A DNA stretch of 64,000 bases from an uncultured Lachnospiraceae bacterium (GCA_910584325.1 CAJTZH010000003.1:1-64000), one strand, 5' to 3'. Counted from the stretch's first letter, positions 34,639 to 44,005 are shown. Notes: generated by a model from the letters alone, not told the origin. Numbers and translations: made by a program.

Positions 34639-36789
34639 TTATTTTTCTTTCTTCAATCCTGCCAACACATACCAGACTGCACCGGCTATACACACGGACG
34701 AATATCCGCCGCAGATTACGCCGACCATCAACGGCAGGGCAAATTCGCGGATGGACGTTACACCCAGAATAAACAATACAAGCAGCATAACAAATGTTGT
34801 CACCGTCGTATTGACACTTCTTCCAAGCGTCTGTGTGATACTTAAGTTTACAATTTCCTTACGCTCTGCCTTTGGCATTGCCTTTACATTCTCCCTGATA
34901 CGGTCGAAAATAACGATGGTCGCGTTGATGGAATAACCAAGTATCGTCAGCATACATGCAATAAATGTATTGCCGACAGAAACCCTCGCAGCCGCGTAAA
35001 ACGCAACTACCACCAGCACATCATGGAGCAGCGCAATCACTGCCGCGCCGGCAAAGCTTAAACTGCTGAATCTGAACCAGATATAAATCAGCATACACAC
35101 CGTAGCAATGGCAACTGCAACGATAGCGTCGCTTTTCATCTCGGAACTTACGGTCGCGCTGATATTTTCGGCGGAAATTGCCGTAGCGTCAACGCCGAAT
35201 TTCTCTACCATCGCCTTTGCAAACGCTTCTCTCTGGTCAAGAGACAGCTCTGACGTTTTAAAAATCACTTCATTGGAGTCGTTTACGGTCTGCTGCTGGA
35301 TTTCCGAAACACCCGTCGCCTCAACGATTGCCGGAATAATATTGGCTTCCACATCCGCCTGAGTATGCGCTTCGTTAAATGTAACGGTCGTCGTCGTACC
35401 GCCTACAAACTCCAGGCTGTAGTTAAACGCGCCCTTACCGCTGTTTGCGTTGACGCCCATCAAAGCAAGTCCTGCAATAATCACAACTGCGGAAATAGTG
35501 AAGCAGTATTTCTTAAGTCCTATAAAGTTCTTCGCAAGCGCTTCCTTCGCTACACCGTACATACCGACTTTACTGCATCCAAGTTCATATAATAAATTCA
35601 AAATAAATTTTGTAACAAATAATGCCGTAACCATGGAAATGACAATACCAAGCGCCAGCGTTGTCGCGAACCCTTTTACAGTTCCGGAACCTTTGAGCGC
35701 CAGCACTGCCGCCGCAATCAGCGTTGTGATATTTCCGTCAAGAATTGCCGACAGCGCCTTTGAAAAACCATCCTTAATAGAGGATTTTACGGATTTTCCT
35801 TTAGCAAGCTCTTCCTTGATACGCGCGAAAATAATAACATTCGCGTCAACCGCCATACCGATAGAAAGAATAATACCGGCAATGCCCGGCAGCGTCAGGG
35901 TAATGTCGTATACGCTGATAATGAAAATCATCAGCATGGCATAAAGCGCAAGGGCAATACTTGCCGCAAGACCCGGAATACGGTACACTGCAATCATAAA
36001 GATGAATAAAATCACAAGACCAATCACGCCTGCCAAAAGACTTGTCTTAATGGCATCCTGTCCAAGCTTCGCGCCAACCACATTCGAACGGAGTTCGGAA
36101 AGTTCCAGCGGAATGGAACCGATCCGGATTGTCGACGCAAGACGTTCCGCGTATTCGAGCGATTCCAGATTGTCAATCTGGACGTGTCCGTCGGTAATTG
36201 CTGTTTTTACCATAGGCGCGCTGATAATTTCATTATTATAAACAACATAAATATATCTTTTCTCTGCCTCGCCAGCAACAAGTCTTGTCGTTGCGTCGCC
36301 GAACGCCTGCTTGCCTGAATCCTTGAGTTCAAACGCCACAACATACTGGACAGTATTGGTATTGTCTCTGTAAGCCTGCGCCTCTGCGGACTCGATATCA
36401 TTTCCCGTAATAATAACGGTTCCTTCCGTGTCCATAAAATACAACGTACCCGGCTGTCCCAGCTCTTCAAGAATCGCGTTAGCATCCGTTACGTCGGGAA
36501 TTTCCACGTTAATGCGGTTTGCGCCCTCCTGATAAACATCCGCTTCGGTACTGTATGTCTCTACTCTCTTCTGTAAACGGTATACAGTATCGTCCATATC
36601 CTGCTGCGACGGATTGCTGTCTACCGTCTCATACGTGATACTGACACCGCCCGCAAGGTCAAGACCCAGCTTAATGTCCGCCGCGCTGCCGGACTTATTC
36701 CGACCGATACCGAATACACAAATATAGGCAAGACCCGCAAGCGCAACAATAAGAATCAGTAAATAACTTATCTTTTTACTTGTTTTCAT
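34639..36789 (-). CDS. secDF: SecDF fused protein translocase subunit
   Basis: A 716-residue fusion of SecD and SecF. The SecD half has the start helix (~8-25), DLAGGVSITYE, the extracytoplasmic P1 region, and helices from ~245 to ~400 with the conserved GLAASIAL and GMAVDANVIIFARIKEEL motif. The SecF half (~425-716) has FVGGTTTTVTF and ATIVIFDRIREN. The membrane Asp residues expected for proton-driven pulling are present. It assists SecYEG export. It lies 18 bases downstream of the SCIFF maturase gene, a linkage seen repeatedly in Clostridia. Confidence 0.95.
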   Translation of the reverse strand: MKTSKKISYLLILIVALAGLAYICVFGIGRNKSGSAADIKLGLDLAGGVSITYETVDSNPSQQDMDDTVYRLQKRVETYSTEADVYQEGANRINVEIPDVTDANAILEELGQPGTLYFMDTEGTVIITGNDIESAEAQAYRDNTNTVQYVVAFELKDSGKQAFGDATTRLVAGEAEKRYIYVVYNNEIISAPMVKTAITDGHVQIDNLESLEYAERLASTIRIGSIPLELSELRSNVVGAKLGQDAIKTSLLAGVIGLVILFIFMIAVYRIPGLAASIALALYAMLMIFIISVYDITLTLPGIAGIILSIGMAVDANVIIFARIKEELAKGKSVKSSIKDGFSKALSAILDGNITTLIAAAVLALKGSGTVKGFATTLALGIVISMVTALFVTKFILNLLYELGCSKVGMYGVAKEALAKNFIGLKKYCFTISAVVIIAGLALMGVNANSGKGAFNYSLEFVGGTTTTVTFNEAHTQADVEANIIPAIVEATGVSEIQQQTVNDSNEVIFKTSELSLDQREAFAKAMVEKFGVDATAISAENISATVSSEMKSDAIVAVAIATVCMLIYIWFRFSSLSFAGAAVIALLHDVLVVVAFYAAARVSVGNTFIACMLTILGYSINATIVIFDRIRENVKAMPKAERKEIVNLSITQTLGRSVNTTVTTFVMLLVLFILGVTSIREFALPLMVGVICGGYSSVCIAGAVWYVLAGLKKEK

Positions 36790-36807
36790 CTTCTTTTCTC
36801 CTTAATA

Positions 36808-38169
36808 TTATTCAGCCAGCGCCGCCTTAATCATAATGGCGCACTCGACTCTTTTTCTCTGCATCTCACATCCAATGTCATACGCGTCGTTGATATGACC
36901 GTGGAAATTATATGAATTGGCGGCACAACCTCCGCTACAGAAAAATTTCGCAAAACAATTCTTACATTTCTCTTTGGAATAGACGTTGCAGTTTCGGAAT
37001 TCCTCGCTGATTTCAGGTCTTGTGATTCCCTCGTCAACATTTCCCATTATAAACTTCTCCTCGCCTACAAACTGATGGCATGGATAGAAGTCTCCCCAAG
37101 GCGTCACGGCAAGGTATTCGCACCCTGAACCACACCCCGATAATCTCTTATAAACGCATGGACCGCCGTTTAGGTCTATCATAAAATGAAAGAAATTAAA
37201 CCCGTTCCCCGCCTTCTTGCGTTTTACAAGTTCGGCGGCAAGGTTATCGTACTCCTCAAATATCTGCGGCAGGTCTTCTTCCCTGATGGCGTAGTCCTCC
37301 GTCTCCTTTGCGACAACCGGCTCCACGGAAATCTGCTCATAACCTAAATCCGCCAGATGCAGCACATCCTTTGAAAAATCGAGATTATGATGCGTAAATG
37401 TTCCTCTTACATAGTAATTCATCTGATTACGGCTGTCCGCCAGTTTTTTAAACTTCGGCATAATCAGGTCATAGCTTCCCACGGTTCCCCCGCTGCCACG
37501 GACAGGTCTCATGTAGTCATGAACCTCTTTGCGTCCGTCCACGGACAGAACGACATTTGCCATCTCTTTGTTGGCAAATTCCATCACCTCGTCGTTTAAC
37601 AGCATACCGTTTGTCGTAAGCGTAAAACGAAACTTCTTATTATTCGGCTCTTCCAGGGAACGGCCGTACGCTACCAAATCTTTTACTACCTGAAAATTCA
37701 TCAGCGGCTCGCCGCCAAAGAAATCCACCTCCAGATTCTTTCTGCCGCCGGAGTTCTTCACCAGAAAATCAAGCGCTTTTTTCCCTACTTCAAAGCTCAT
37801 CAGCGCACGTCTTCCATGATATTCTCCCTCGTCGGCAAAGCAGTACTTACAGGCAAGGTTACAATCGTGGGCGATGTGCAGGCACAACGCCTTGACTACC
37901 GTTTCCTGCTTTTTAAAACGTTCGATATGCTCTTCATACACATCGTCTGTAAAAAGCACACCCTGCTCTTTCAGTTCGGCTATCTCGCCGTATGCTTCCT
38001 TAATCTCATTTTCACTGTATCTATCTTCCAGAGATTCCAATATCTCCTCAAAACTCTTCTCTTCAAATAACGGAAGAACATCATAGACGATATCGTCAAC
38101 ACAATGTACCATACCGCTGTTGACATCCAGTACGATATTATATCCGTTATTCTTATACTGATGAATCAC
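36808..38169 (-). CDS. scfB: SCIFF peptide maturase (radical SAM/SPASM)
   Basis: A 453-residue radical SAM enzyme. Residues ~1-75 resemble a PqqD-like peptide-recognition domain, the radical SAM core starts with C103-x3-C107-x2-C110 (CNLACKYC), and a Cys-rich SPASM region follows (CVYKRLSGCGSGCEY, CHQF, CNVYSKEKCKNCFAKFFCSGGC). The family installs thioether (Cys to Thr alpha-carbon) bonds in SCIFF peptides. The start is a GTG at 38167-38169 with AAAGGAG upstream. The SCIFF peptide gene lies 106 bases upstream, with a hairpin between. SecDF follows. Confidence 0.95.
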   Translation of the reverse strand: MIHQYKNNGYNIVLDVNSGMVHCVDDIVYDVLPLFEEKSFEEILESLEDRYSENEIKEAYGEIAELKEQGVLFTDDVYEEHIERFKKQETVVKALCLHIAHDCNLACKYCFADEGEYHGRRALMSFEVGKKALDFLVKNSGGRKNLEVDFFGGEPLMNFQVVKDLVAYGRSLEEPNNKKFRFTLTTNGMLLNDEVMEFANKEMANVVLSVDGRKEVHDYMRPVRGSGGTVGSYDLIMPKFKKLADSRNQMNYYVRGTFTHHNLDFSKDVLHLADLGYEQISVEPVVAKETEDYAIREEDLPQIFEEYDNLAAELVKRKKAGNGFNFFHFMIDLNGGPCVYKRLSGCGSGCEYLAVTPWGDFYPCHQFVGEEKFIMGNVDEGITRPEISEEFRNCNVYSKEKCKNCFAKFFCSGGCAANSYNFHGHINDAYDIGCEMQRKRVECAIMIKAALAE

Positions 38170-38190
38170 ACCGTTTCTCCTTTCAATAAT

Positions 38191-38226
38191 TAAGAGAGTA
38201 CCGCAAAATGCAGCAGCACTCTCTTA
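38191..38226 (-). promoter_or_regulatory. hairpin between scfA and scfB
   Basis: TAAGAGAGT (38191-38199) and ACTCTCTTA (38218-38226) form a perfect 9-bp stem with an 18-base loop. On the minus strand it is followed by AATTATTG, not a T run, and lies ~20 bases before the maturase start. It may limit read-through or stabilise the peptide message so that peptide exceeds enzyme. Confidence 0.55.
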
Positions 38227-38275
38227 GGCATCACGTAAGTATAGGGCGGTTCCCTACGGGAATAAACCAAAGCGA

Positions 38276-38422
38276 TTAGTTATTCTTGTTCTCGCAGCTC
38301 TGGTTTCCAACAGTACAGGATGTCTTGCAGGCTGACTGGCATGACGTCTGGCATTCGCCGCATCCGCCCTTCTTTAATGTATCCTTTAACACCTGATTGT
38401 TGATTGTCTTAATATGCTTCAT
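38276..38422 (-). CDS. scfA: SCIFF precursor peptide (six cysteines in forty-five)
   Basis: A 48-residue ribosomal peptide: MKHIKTINNQVLKDTLKKGG leader-like start, then Cys at 21, 24, 28, 32, 36 and 43 with interspersed Thr/Ser (the ECQTSCQSACKTSC block is the family hallmark). In characterised SCIFF peptides the maturase joins Cys sulfur to the alpha carbon of a Thr. AAGGAGG lies seven bases before the ATG at 38420-38422. The mature product's role is unknown in all species, and the peptide is nearly universal in Clostridia. Confidence 0.96.
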   Translation of the reverse strand: MKHIKTINNQVLKDTLKKGGCGECQTSCQSACKTSCTVGNQSCENKNN

Positions 38423-38465
38423 GACCTTGCCTCCTTAGAATCAATTTGAGTTCATAACTTGTGAT

Positions 38466-38505
38466 ATTATATCATAACAATACCGGAATGGGAAGTACCT
38501 TCCCA
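38466..38505 (-). promoter_or_regulatory. scfA promoter with palindrome over the -35
   Basis: On the minus strand a perfect -10 TATAAT (38466-38471) is preceded, 17 bases up, by a weak -35 TTCCCA (38489-38494). That -35 is one half of a perfect palindrome TGGGAAG-N3-CTTCCCA at 38489-38505, a plausible operator or activator site. Confidence 0.55.
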
Positions 38506-38565
38506 CAGATTTTTCGCATTTTCCTGTTGGAATTGTGGCATGCAGAAAGCAAACTCACTAAACAA

Positions 38566-38597
38566 TGTAAAAAGAGATACCCTTAACGGATATCCCT
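38566..38597 (-). terminator. terminator after tRNA-Leu(UAA)
   Basis: On the minus strand AGGGATA (38591-38597) pairs with TATCTCT (38573-38579), one G-T pair, followed by TTTTTAC, starting 17 bases after the tRNA 3' end. Confidence 0.65.
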
Positions 38598-38614
38598 TGC
38601 CAGTGGTGATACAG

Positions 38615-38699
38615 TGCAGTCGGCGGGACTTGAACCCGCACCCAAGCAATATGGACTAGATCCTTAGTCTAGCGCGTATGCCAATTCCGCCACGACTGC
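38615..38699 (-). tRNA. tRNA-Leu(UAA)
   Basis: An 85-nt tRNA with acceptor stem GCAGTCG/CGACTGC, D-arm region TGGCGGAATTGGCATACGC, anticodon stem-loop CTAGA-CTAAGGA-TCTAG (anticodon TAA), a long class II variable arm, and T arm GCGGG-TTCAAGT-CCCGC. CCA is not encoded. It is a single gene with its own terminator. Confidence 0.95.
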
Positions 38700-38880
38700 T
38701 CAACAGTGATTATTTTATCATCAGCAAATCATATTGTCAATATATTTTTCATAAAAATTATAAAAAAAGTAAATAATCGACAGAATTAGCCTTGTTTAAC
38801 TTTCGCTTCTATTATATAATTAACCAAAGAGACCGTTTACGACTAAATAAACGCAATTATACCCTGATGGAGGTATTTTT

Positions 38881-40773
38881 ATGAATATACAGGCACAATG
38901 CTGCGGCATTTTATTAATGCTGGTACTTTTATTTTTCTATGTGCGTCAGAAGAAAATACATTTATCTACGGAAAAAGCATTTCTGCTGATATTTTTTGTA
39001 TCCTTACTTTGTGTTTTTCTGGATATCGTATCTATTATCGCAATCACGCATATGCAGAATCTGCCGCTGTTCCTTGTCGAACTTATTTGCAAATCCTATC
39101 TTGCTTCGCTTTTAAGCGTTGCGGTCTGCGGTCTGATTTATGTATATACGGACATCAATTCCAAAATCATACGTTATAAGAATTTTATCAGAATATACCT
39201 CTGCATTGCCGCTCTTGGAATTACATTAATTTATCTGCTTCCAATCCGGTACTTTCATAAACCGGAACTCGACATGCTCTACACATACGGTCCAAGCGTC
39301 CTCACGACATACGCTTTTTCATTCGGGTTTCTGATTACCATTTTCGTTCTGACGCTGCGCCAGAGAAAATGCATGAACAAAAGCCGGCGGGAAGCGGTAA
39401 TGATTTGGATGATTATCTGGATAGGCGCGGCGTTCATTCAGTTTCTGAACAACAACCTGCTGCTCATCGGTTATGCAGGATGTATCGGAATGATGGTTCT
39501 TTATTTAAAACTGGAAAATCCGGAGACAAATCTTGACCGCACAACGGGGCTTTTTAATCAAAACGCACTTGTACAATACATAGAACAGCTTTACCGGAAG
39601 AAAGAACCTTTTTCATTGTTGTCTATTTTGATAGAACAGTCTTTTAAACAGAACTTTAATACCGACTTTATAGAAAATATGCGTATTGATATGATTGACT
39701 TTCTGTCCCGCATTTCTGACGGAAAAGTCTTTAAAAACGCGGCCGACGAGATTATTATTATCTTTAATAATGAAACTACCGCGGCAAAATGGCTTGATAT
39801 GATTGACAAACAATTCAAAAAAATACTGCATCCAAATGAGGAAATCAGCCTGCGGACTTCCGTTTTATTTATACCGGACGCTTACCTTGTGGATAAGGGT
39901 GAAGATTTATTTTATCTCATCCGCCACGCAAGGCAGGCAAATAAAGAATTTTCGACTGATACGCTGCTGACCGTGACAAAAGACACTGCCGTACAGATGT
40001 ATGAGGAGCGCAAAATCAAGCAGATTATACTTGAAGCGATGGATTCGGACCGCATAGAAGTATTTTACCAGCCCATTTTCTCCACCGAAAAGCAGCAGTT
40101 TACTTCGGCAGAAGCTCTTGTCCGCATTCGTGGCGAGGACGGTTCTATTATTCCTCCTGACATGTTTATTTCAATCGCCGAACAAAACGGCATGATTTTA
40201 AAACTAGGTGAAATTGTTTTTGAGAAGGTCTGCCGCTTTATAAAGCGGGAACGCCTCGAGCAGTACGGAATCCAGTATATTGAAGTCAACCTTTCCATGA
40301 TTCAGTGCGCGGACGAACATTTATCGGATACTTACATAGACATTATGAAAAAATATAATATTAATCCGGCGATGATTAATCTTGAAATTACAGAATCCGC
40401 GTCCTTAAACGCCAGGAAAATTTTACTGGATAATATGAAATGCCTGATGAATTACGGCATCAAGTTCTCGCTCGACGATTTCGGCACAGGACAATCCAAT
40501 CTCAATTATATTGTGGATATGCCGGTTGATATTGTCAAATTTGACCGCGGCATGATAAATTCTTATTTTGACAACGGAAAAGCGAAATACGTTATGGACG
40601 CCGCAATGCACATGATTCACGGTATGCAGCTAAAAATCGTGTCCGAGGGCATAGAGACCGAACAGCAGTGCCAAGTCATGCAGGAATTGGGAATCAGCTA
40701 CATACAGGGATATTATTTTTCAAAGCCGCTGCCTGAAGCGGATTTTCTGAAGTTTTTAGCACAAAAACAATGA
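38881..40773 (+). CDS. membrane EAL-domain phosphodiesterase with degenerate GGDEF
   Basis: A 630-residue protein. The first ~210 residues contain about seven membrane helices (histidine-kinase-like 7TM sensor region). A degenerate GGDEF domain (~215-370) has NAADE in place of GGDEF. The EAL domain (~385-628) has AEALVR, LEITES, SLDDFGTGQSN, KFDRGM and SEGIETEQQ, so the metal and catalytic residues look intact. It should hydrolyse c-di-GMP to pGpG, with the degenerate GGDEF possibly binding GTP. GGAGG precedes the ATG. It lies alone between two tRNA-Leu genes. Confidence 0.88.
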   Translation: MNIQAQCCGILLMLVLLFFYVRQKKIHLSTEKAFLLIFFVSLLCVFLDIVSIIAITHMQNLPLFLVELICKSYLASLLSVAVCGLIYVYTDINSKIIRYKNFIRIYLCIAALGITLIYLLPIRYFHKPELDMLYTYGPSVLTTYAFSFGFLITIFVLTLRQRKCMNKSRREAVMIWMIIWIGAAFIQFLNNNLLLIGYAGCIGMMVLYLKLENPETNLDRTTGLFNQNALVQYIEQLYRKKEPFSLLSILIEQSFKQNFNTDFIENMRIDMIDFLSRISDGKVFKNAADEIIIIFNNETTAAKWLDMIDKQFKKILHPNEEISLRTSVLFIPDAYLVDKGEDLFYLIRHARQANKEFSTDTLLTVTKDTAVQMYEERKIKQIILEAMDSDRIEVFYQPIFSTEKQQFTSAEALVRIRGEDGSIIPPDMFISIAEQNGMILKLGEIVFEKVCRFIKRERLEQYGIQYIEVNLSMIQCADEHLSDTYIDIMKKYNINPAMINLEITESASLNARKILLDNMKCLMNYGIKFSLDDFGTGQSNLNYIVDMPVDIVKFDRGMINSYFDNGKAKYVMDAAMHMIHGMQLKIVSEGIETEQQCQVMQELGISYIQGYYFSKPLPEADFLKFLAQKQ

Positions 40774-40782
40774 CAGACAGTA

Positions 40783-40823
40783 CTTGTACCGGTTTTGTTG
40801 TGAGAAACCGGTACAAGTTTTTT
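40783..40823 (+). terminator. intrinsic terminator after the EAL gene
   Basis: CTTGTACCGGTTT (40783-40795) and AAACCGGTACAAG (40805-40817) form a perfect 13-bp stem with a 9-base loop, followed by six T. Confidence 0.95.
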
Positions 40824-40843
40824 CAATTTTTTTAATTTTCTCA

Positions 40844-40872
40844 TTGACAATCTTCGATAAAGTATGTAAAAT
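40844..40872 (+). promoter_or_regulatory. promoter of tRNA-Leu(CAG)
   Basis: TTGACA (40844-40849), 17 bases, TAAAAT (40867-40872), about 50 bases upstream of the tRNA. Confidence 0.75.
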
Positions 40873-40921
40873 AAATTCTGTTATGTAACAGAGTTTGTTT
40901 GAACAGATTTCTATTCATTCC

Positions 40922-41006
40922 GCGGAAGTGTCGGAATTGGCAGACGAGCTAGATTCAGGTTCTAGTGGCAGTTTTTGCCGTGTGGGTTCAAGTCCCATCT
41001 TCCGCA
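40922..41006 (+). tRNA. tRNA-Leu(CAG)
   Basis: An 85-nt tRNA with acceptor stem GCGGAAG/CTTCCGC, anticodon stem-loop CTAGA-TTCAGGT-TCTAG (anticodon CAG), a long class II variable arm and T arm GTGGG-TTCAAGT-CCCAT. CCA is not encoded. A consensus promoter lies upstream and a terminator just downstream. Confidence 0.95.
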
Positions 41007-41017
41007 CTATTGGTATT

Positions 41018-41058
41018 GAGCCGAATCTCTTGGTTTTTCAAGGGATTCGGCTCTTTTT
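41018..41058 (+). terminator. intrinsic terminator after tRNA-Leu(CAG)
   Basis: GAGCCGAATCTCTTGG and CAAGGGATTCGGCTC form a long stem (one mismatch) with a TTTTT loop between 41018 and 41053, followed by TTTTT. Confidence 0.9.
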
Positions 41059-41159
41059 ATGTTTTAGGAAGGGGATGAGGGCTTGGTCACTTTGGTCACT
41101 TTTGCAGGTGATGGGGGAGCAGTCAATACCCAATTTCTTTTTCAGTACCATATTACGCC

Positions 41160-42851
41160 TTACTTATCCATCCCGCACGCATAGGCTTGTTCCGCTGACA
41201 TCCGTTCGCTGATTACGCTCTGATAAAAACGATACCCGCCGGAAAAATTGTAGCAGTCAAATCCGTTCTGCGTCAGAATCCTGCATGCGATATAACTTCT
41301 GAGTCCGCTCTGACACATGACATACACCGGTTTAGACTTATCGAGCTCATCAAGCCTCTCTCTTACATCATCCACCGGAATATTGATAAACCCATCCACA
41401 TGCCCGTACCGGTATTCTCTTTGTGTTCTTGCATCGAGCAGCGTAACGCTGCCGTCTTTAGGCAGATTTTCTACTTCATCCCAGTGAAATTGCTTTATCT
41501 TTCCCGTCGCAATATTTTCAATCATAAATCCTGCCATATTAACCGGGTCCTTTGCCGAAGAAAATGGCGGCGCGTACGCCAAATCCAAATCCTTCAGACT
41601 GTCCGCCCTCATTCCTGCGCTTATGGCCGTCGCGATGACGTCGAGTCTTTTATCCACTCCGTCGCAGCCCACAATCTGAGCTCCGAGGATTCTCAGACTT
41701 TCCTTCTCAAAGATAACTTTCATTGTCATCACCCTGGCGCCCGGATAATATCCGGCATGTGATAACGGAGATAGCACTACTCTGTCATACGCTATCCCGG
41801 CGTCTTTCGCGGCTTTTTCCGTAATACCGGTGCTGGCGGCAGTCATGTCAAACAGTTTTATTACCGATGAACCCATAGAGCCTTTGTAATGACTATCCAA
41901 TCCGCATATATTATCCGCTGCAATCCGCCCCTGCTTATTTGCCGGTCCCGCAAGCGCTATCAGCGCGTCAGTTCCCGTCACGGCATGCTTTACCAGAACA
42001 GCGTCGCCTACCGCGTAAATGTCGGGAACAGAAGTCTCCATCCTGTCATTTACAATAATAGCATTCTTCATTCCAAGCGTAAGTCCCGCTTTCTTCGCCA
42101 GAGTCGTTTCCGGGCTCACTCCCGTTGCCATCAGCACCATATCTGCCTGAATGGAAGCGTCGTCCTTTAATAAAACGTTCAGACCGTCGGCGTGTTCTTC
42201 AAAACCAATCACATTTTTACCAAGTTTGAGCGTTATGCCCTTAGAACGCAGTTTCGCATGCACCATAGACGCCATATCATAGTCGAGCGTGTTCATCAAA
42301 TGATTCGGTCTTTGTACAACCGTCACCGAAATCCCCAAATCACATAAATTTTCCGCAACTTCCAGTCCGATAAAACCGCCTCCGACCATCACTGCCGATT
42401 TCGGGTTTTGTTCCTCCACAAACTTCCGAATCCGAAATGTATCCTCTACCGTTCTTAACGAAAATATTCTCTCATGATTCATTCCCGGCAGGTCCGGTCT
42501 GACCGGTCTGGCTCCCGGGGAAAGAATCAATTTGTCATAAGATTCCTCATATACTTTTTTGCTCTCTAATTCCTGTATAGTAACCGTCTTTTTTGAAACG
42601 TCAATATCTGTCGCTTCCTGCTTTACCCTTACCTGAATGCGGAATCTGTTCCAAAAACTGTCCGGAGTCTGCAGCGTCAAATCGTCGTCATTTTCAATAA
42701 CCCCGCCTATGTAATACGGCAGACCGCAGTTTGCGTAAGAAACATATCCCGTCCTTTCAATAACAATAATCTGCGCGTTTTCATCCAGTCTGCGGATTCT
42801 CGCTGCTGCAGTAGCGCCGCCTGCCACACCGCCCACAATCACAATCTTCAT
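41160..42851 (-). CDS. CoA-disulfide reductase-like FAD oxidoreductase with C-terminal rhodanese
   Basis: A 563-residue flavoprotein. The N-terminal FAD-binding motif is GGVAGGATAAARIRR, and the single redox Cys42 sits in SYANCGLPYYIGG, as in CoA-disulfide and CoA-persulfide reductases. The second nucleotide-binding motif is GGGFIGLEVAENL, and the FAD-ribityl motif is DIYAVGDA. A dimerisation domain precedes a C-terminal rhodanese domain (~465-545) with catalytic Cys513 in CQSGLRS. Such fusions reduce CoA persulfide or polysulfide and release sulfide. It lies next to a rhodanese lipoprotein gene and the isc block, consistent with sulfane-sulfur handling. Confidence 0.9.
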   Translation of the reverse strand: MKIVIVGGVAGGATAAARIRRLDENAQIIVIERTGYVSYANCGLPYYIGGVIENDDDLTLQTPDSFWNRFRIQVRVKQEATDIDVSKKTVTIQELESKKVYEESYDKLILSPGARPVRPDLPGMNHERIFSLRTVEDTFRIRKFVEEQNPKSAVMVGGGFIGLEVAENLCDLGISVTVVQRPNHLMNTLDYDMASMVHAKLRSKGITLKLGKNVIGFEEHADGLNVLLKDDASIQADMVLMATGVSPETTLAKKAGLTLGMKNAIIVNDRMETSVPDIYAVGDAVLVKHAVTGTDALIALAGPANKQGRIAADNICGLDSHYKGSMGSSVIKLFDMTAASTGITEKAAKDAGIAYDRVVLSPLSHAGYYPGARVMTMKVIFEKESLRILGAQIVGCDGVDKRLDVIATAISAGMRADSLKDLDLAYAPPFSSAKDPVNMAGFMIENIATGKIKQFHWDEVENLPKDGSVTLLDARTQREYRYGHVDGFINIPVDDVRERLDELDKSKPVYVMCQSGLRSYIACRILTQNGFDCYNFSGGYRFYQSVISERMSAEQAYACGMDK

Positions 42852-42887
42852 TTACAAATCACAACCTTTCTGCAATACTTACTTCAT

Positions 42888-43307
42888 TCAATCGTTACCG
42901 ACAGCCGTCTCACCGTTCCAGTCGATAATTCCGCCAAATTCATATATATTTGTATACCCCTGCTCTACGAGCTTTGACGCAGCCTGTTTGCTCCGGTTTC
43001 CGCTTCGACAGTAAATCAAAATCATCTGCTCCTTGTCAGGCAGTTCTTCAACCGCCTCCTCCCCGATTGTTTCATTTGGCACGCAAACCGCGCCGGGAAT
43101 ATGCCCGCTTTCATATTCTTCTATGGTTCGAACATCGAGAATGATGTAATCTTCTTCCGATTCCATCAGCTTTGCCGCTTCTTCCATTGATATCTGCGTA
43201 TAAGAAGCTTCTTCCGACTTATCAGAACAGCCGCTCAACACTATCGACAATGAAAAACACACCGCCAAGGCTGCTCCCAATATCAATCTGCTTTTTCCCG
43301 ATTTCAC
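42888..43307 (-). CDS. rhodanese-domain lipoprotein
   Basis: A 139-residue lipoprotein: signal with lipobox (LSGC, Cys27) and one rhodanese domain (~40-135) with the active-site loop YCRSGNRS and the conserved DVRTIEEYESGHIPGA. It is predicted to sit on the outer face of the membrane and to bind sulfane sulfur or act as a sulfurtransferase. It lies 36 bases upstream of the CoA-disulfide reductase/rhodanese gene on the same strand and is probably cotranscribed. Confidence 0.88.
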   Translation of the reverse strand: MKSGKSRLILGAALAVCFSLSIVLSGCSDKSEEASYTQISMEEAAKLMESEEDYIILDVRTIEEYESGHIPGAVCVPNETIGEEAVEELPDKEQMILIYCRSGNRSKQAASKLVEQGYTNIYEFGGIIDWNGETAVGND

Positions 43308-43462
43308 ACCATTGCCTCCTTTGCGAAAACTGCTTATTATGATATTTATTTTAACAAAAATTAAGGAACTTTTAAATAGAAATTTTCCGCTTTATCCTCA
43401 TGTAGAAATTTACCATACATAACCTGCCGCCGCTTTCATATACTACTCAAGAGGTAAATTCT

Positions 43463-44005
43463 ATGAAACATTTAAAACGCTATACGATTATCGGAATCAT
43501 TTTTGTCCTGATTGCGGGAACACTTGCCCATTTTCTATATGATTGGTCGGGAAATCGATATTTTGTCGGACTTTTCACACCGATTAACGAATCTATCTGG
43601 GAGCATATGAAACTTTTATTCTTCCCCATGCTGTTATACGCCCTTTTTCTGATTTTAATATTTGAAAAAGAGTATCCGTGTGTTACTTCAGCTTTATGTT
43701 TTGGAATTGTGACCGGAACGTTGCTGATTCCGATTTTTTACTATGCCTATACCGCCATTCTCGGCAAAGATATGTTTCTCCTTGATATCGCGGTATTTAT
43801 TTTCAGTATCGTCATTGCCTTCCTACTCGCCTACCGTTTTACACTGTCCTGCAAATTGGAACCGTATACGGTTTTATTGTGCTGCCTTGTATGTGTTTTG
43901 TTTGCCTGCTTCATGATATTTACGTATCATCCGCCGGACATGAAACTGTTTGAAGACCCGACAAAACCTGACATTCCGTTAAATCAGATTGTCAGGTTCC
44001 CATAA
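43463..44005 (+). CDS. DUF6512-like membrane protein
   Basis: A 180-residue membrane protein with about five helices and conserved short motifs in the first loop (HFLYDWSGNRYFVGLFTPINESIWEHMKLLF split by a helix end). I associate it with DUF6512, found widely in Firmicutes without known function. A ribosome site (AAGAGG) precedes the ATG. It is the only plus-strand gene in the sulfur block, divergent from the rhodanese lipoprotein gene and convergent with iscU. Confidence 0.65.
   Translation: MKHLKRYTIIGIIFVLIAGTLAHFLYDWSGNRYFVGLFTPINESIWEHMKLLFFPMLLYALFLILIFEKEYPCVTSALCFGIVTGTLLIPIFYYAYTAILGKDMFLLDIAVFIFSIVIAFLLAYRFTLSCKLEPYTVLLCCLVCVLFACFMIFTYHPPDMKLFEDPTKPDIPLNQIVRFP

Noticed and set aside
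41083..41101. Short direct repeat TTGGTCACTTTGGTCACTTT-like after the tRNA-Leu(CAG) terminator as an attachment site
   Set aside because: It is a ten-base tandem with no integrase gene, no copy of the tRNA 3' end and no second site in the window.
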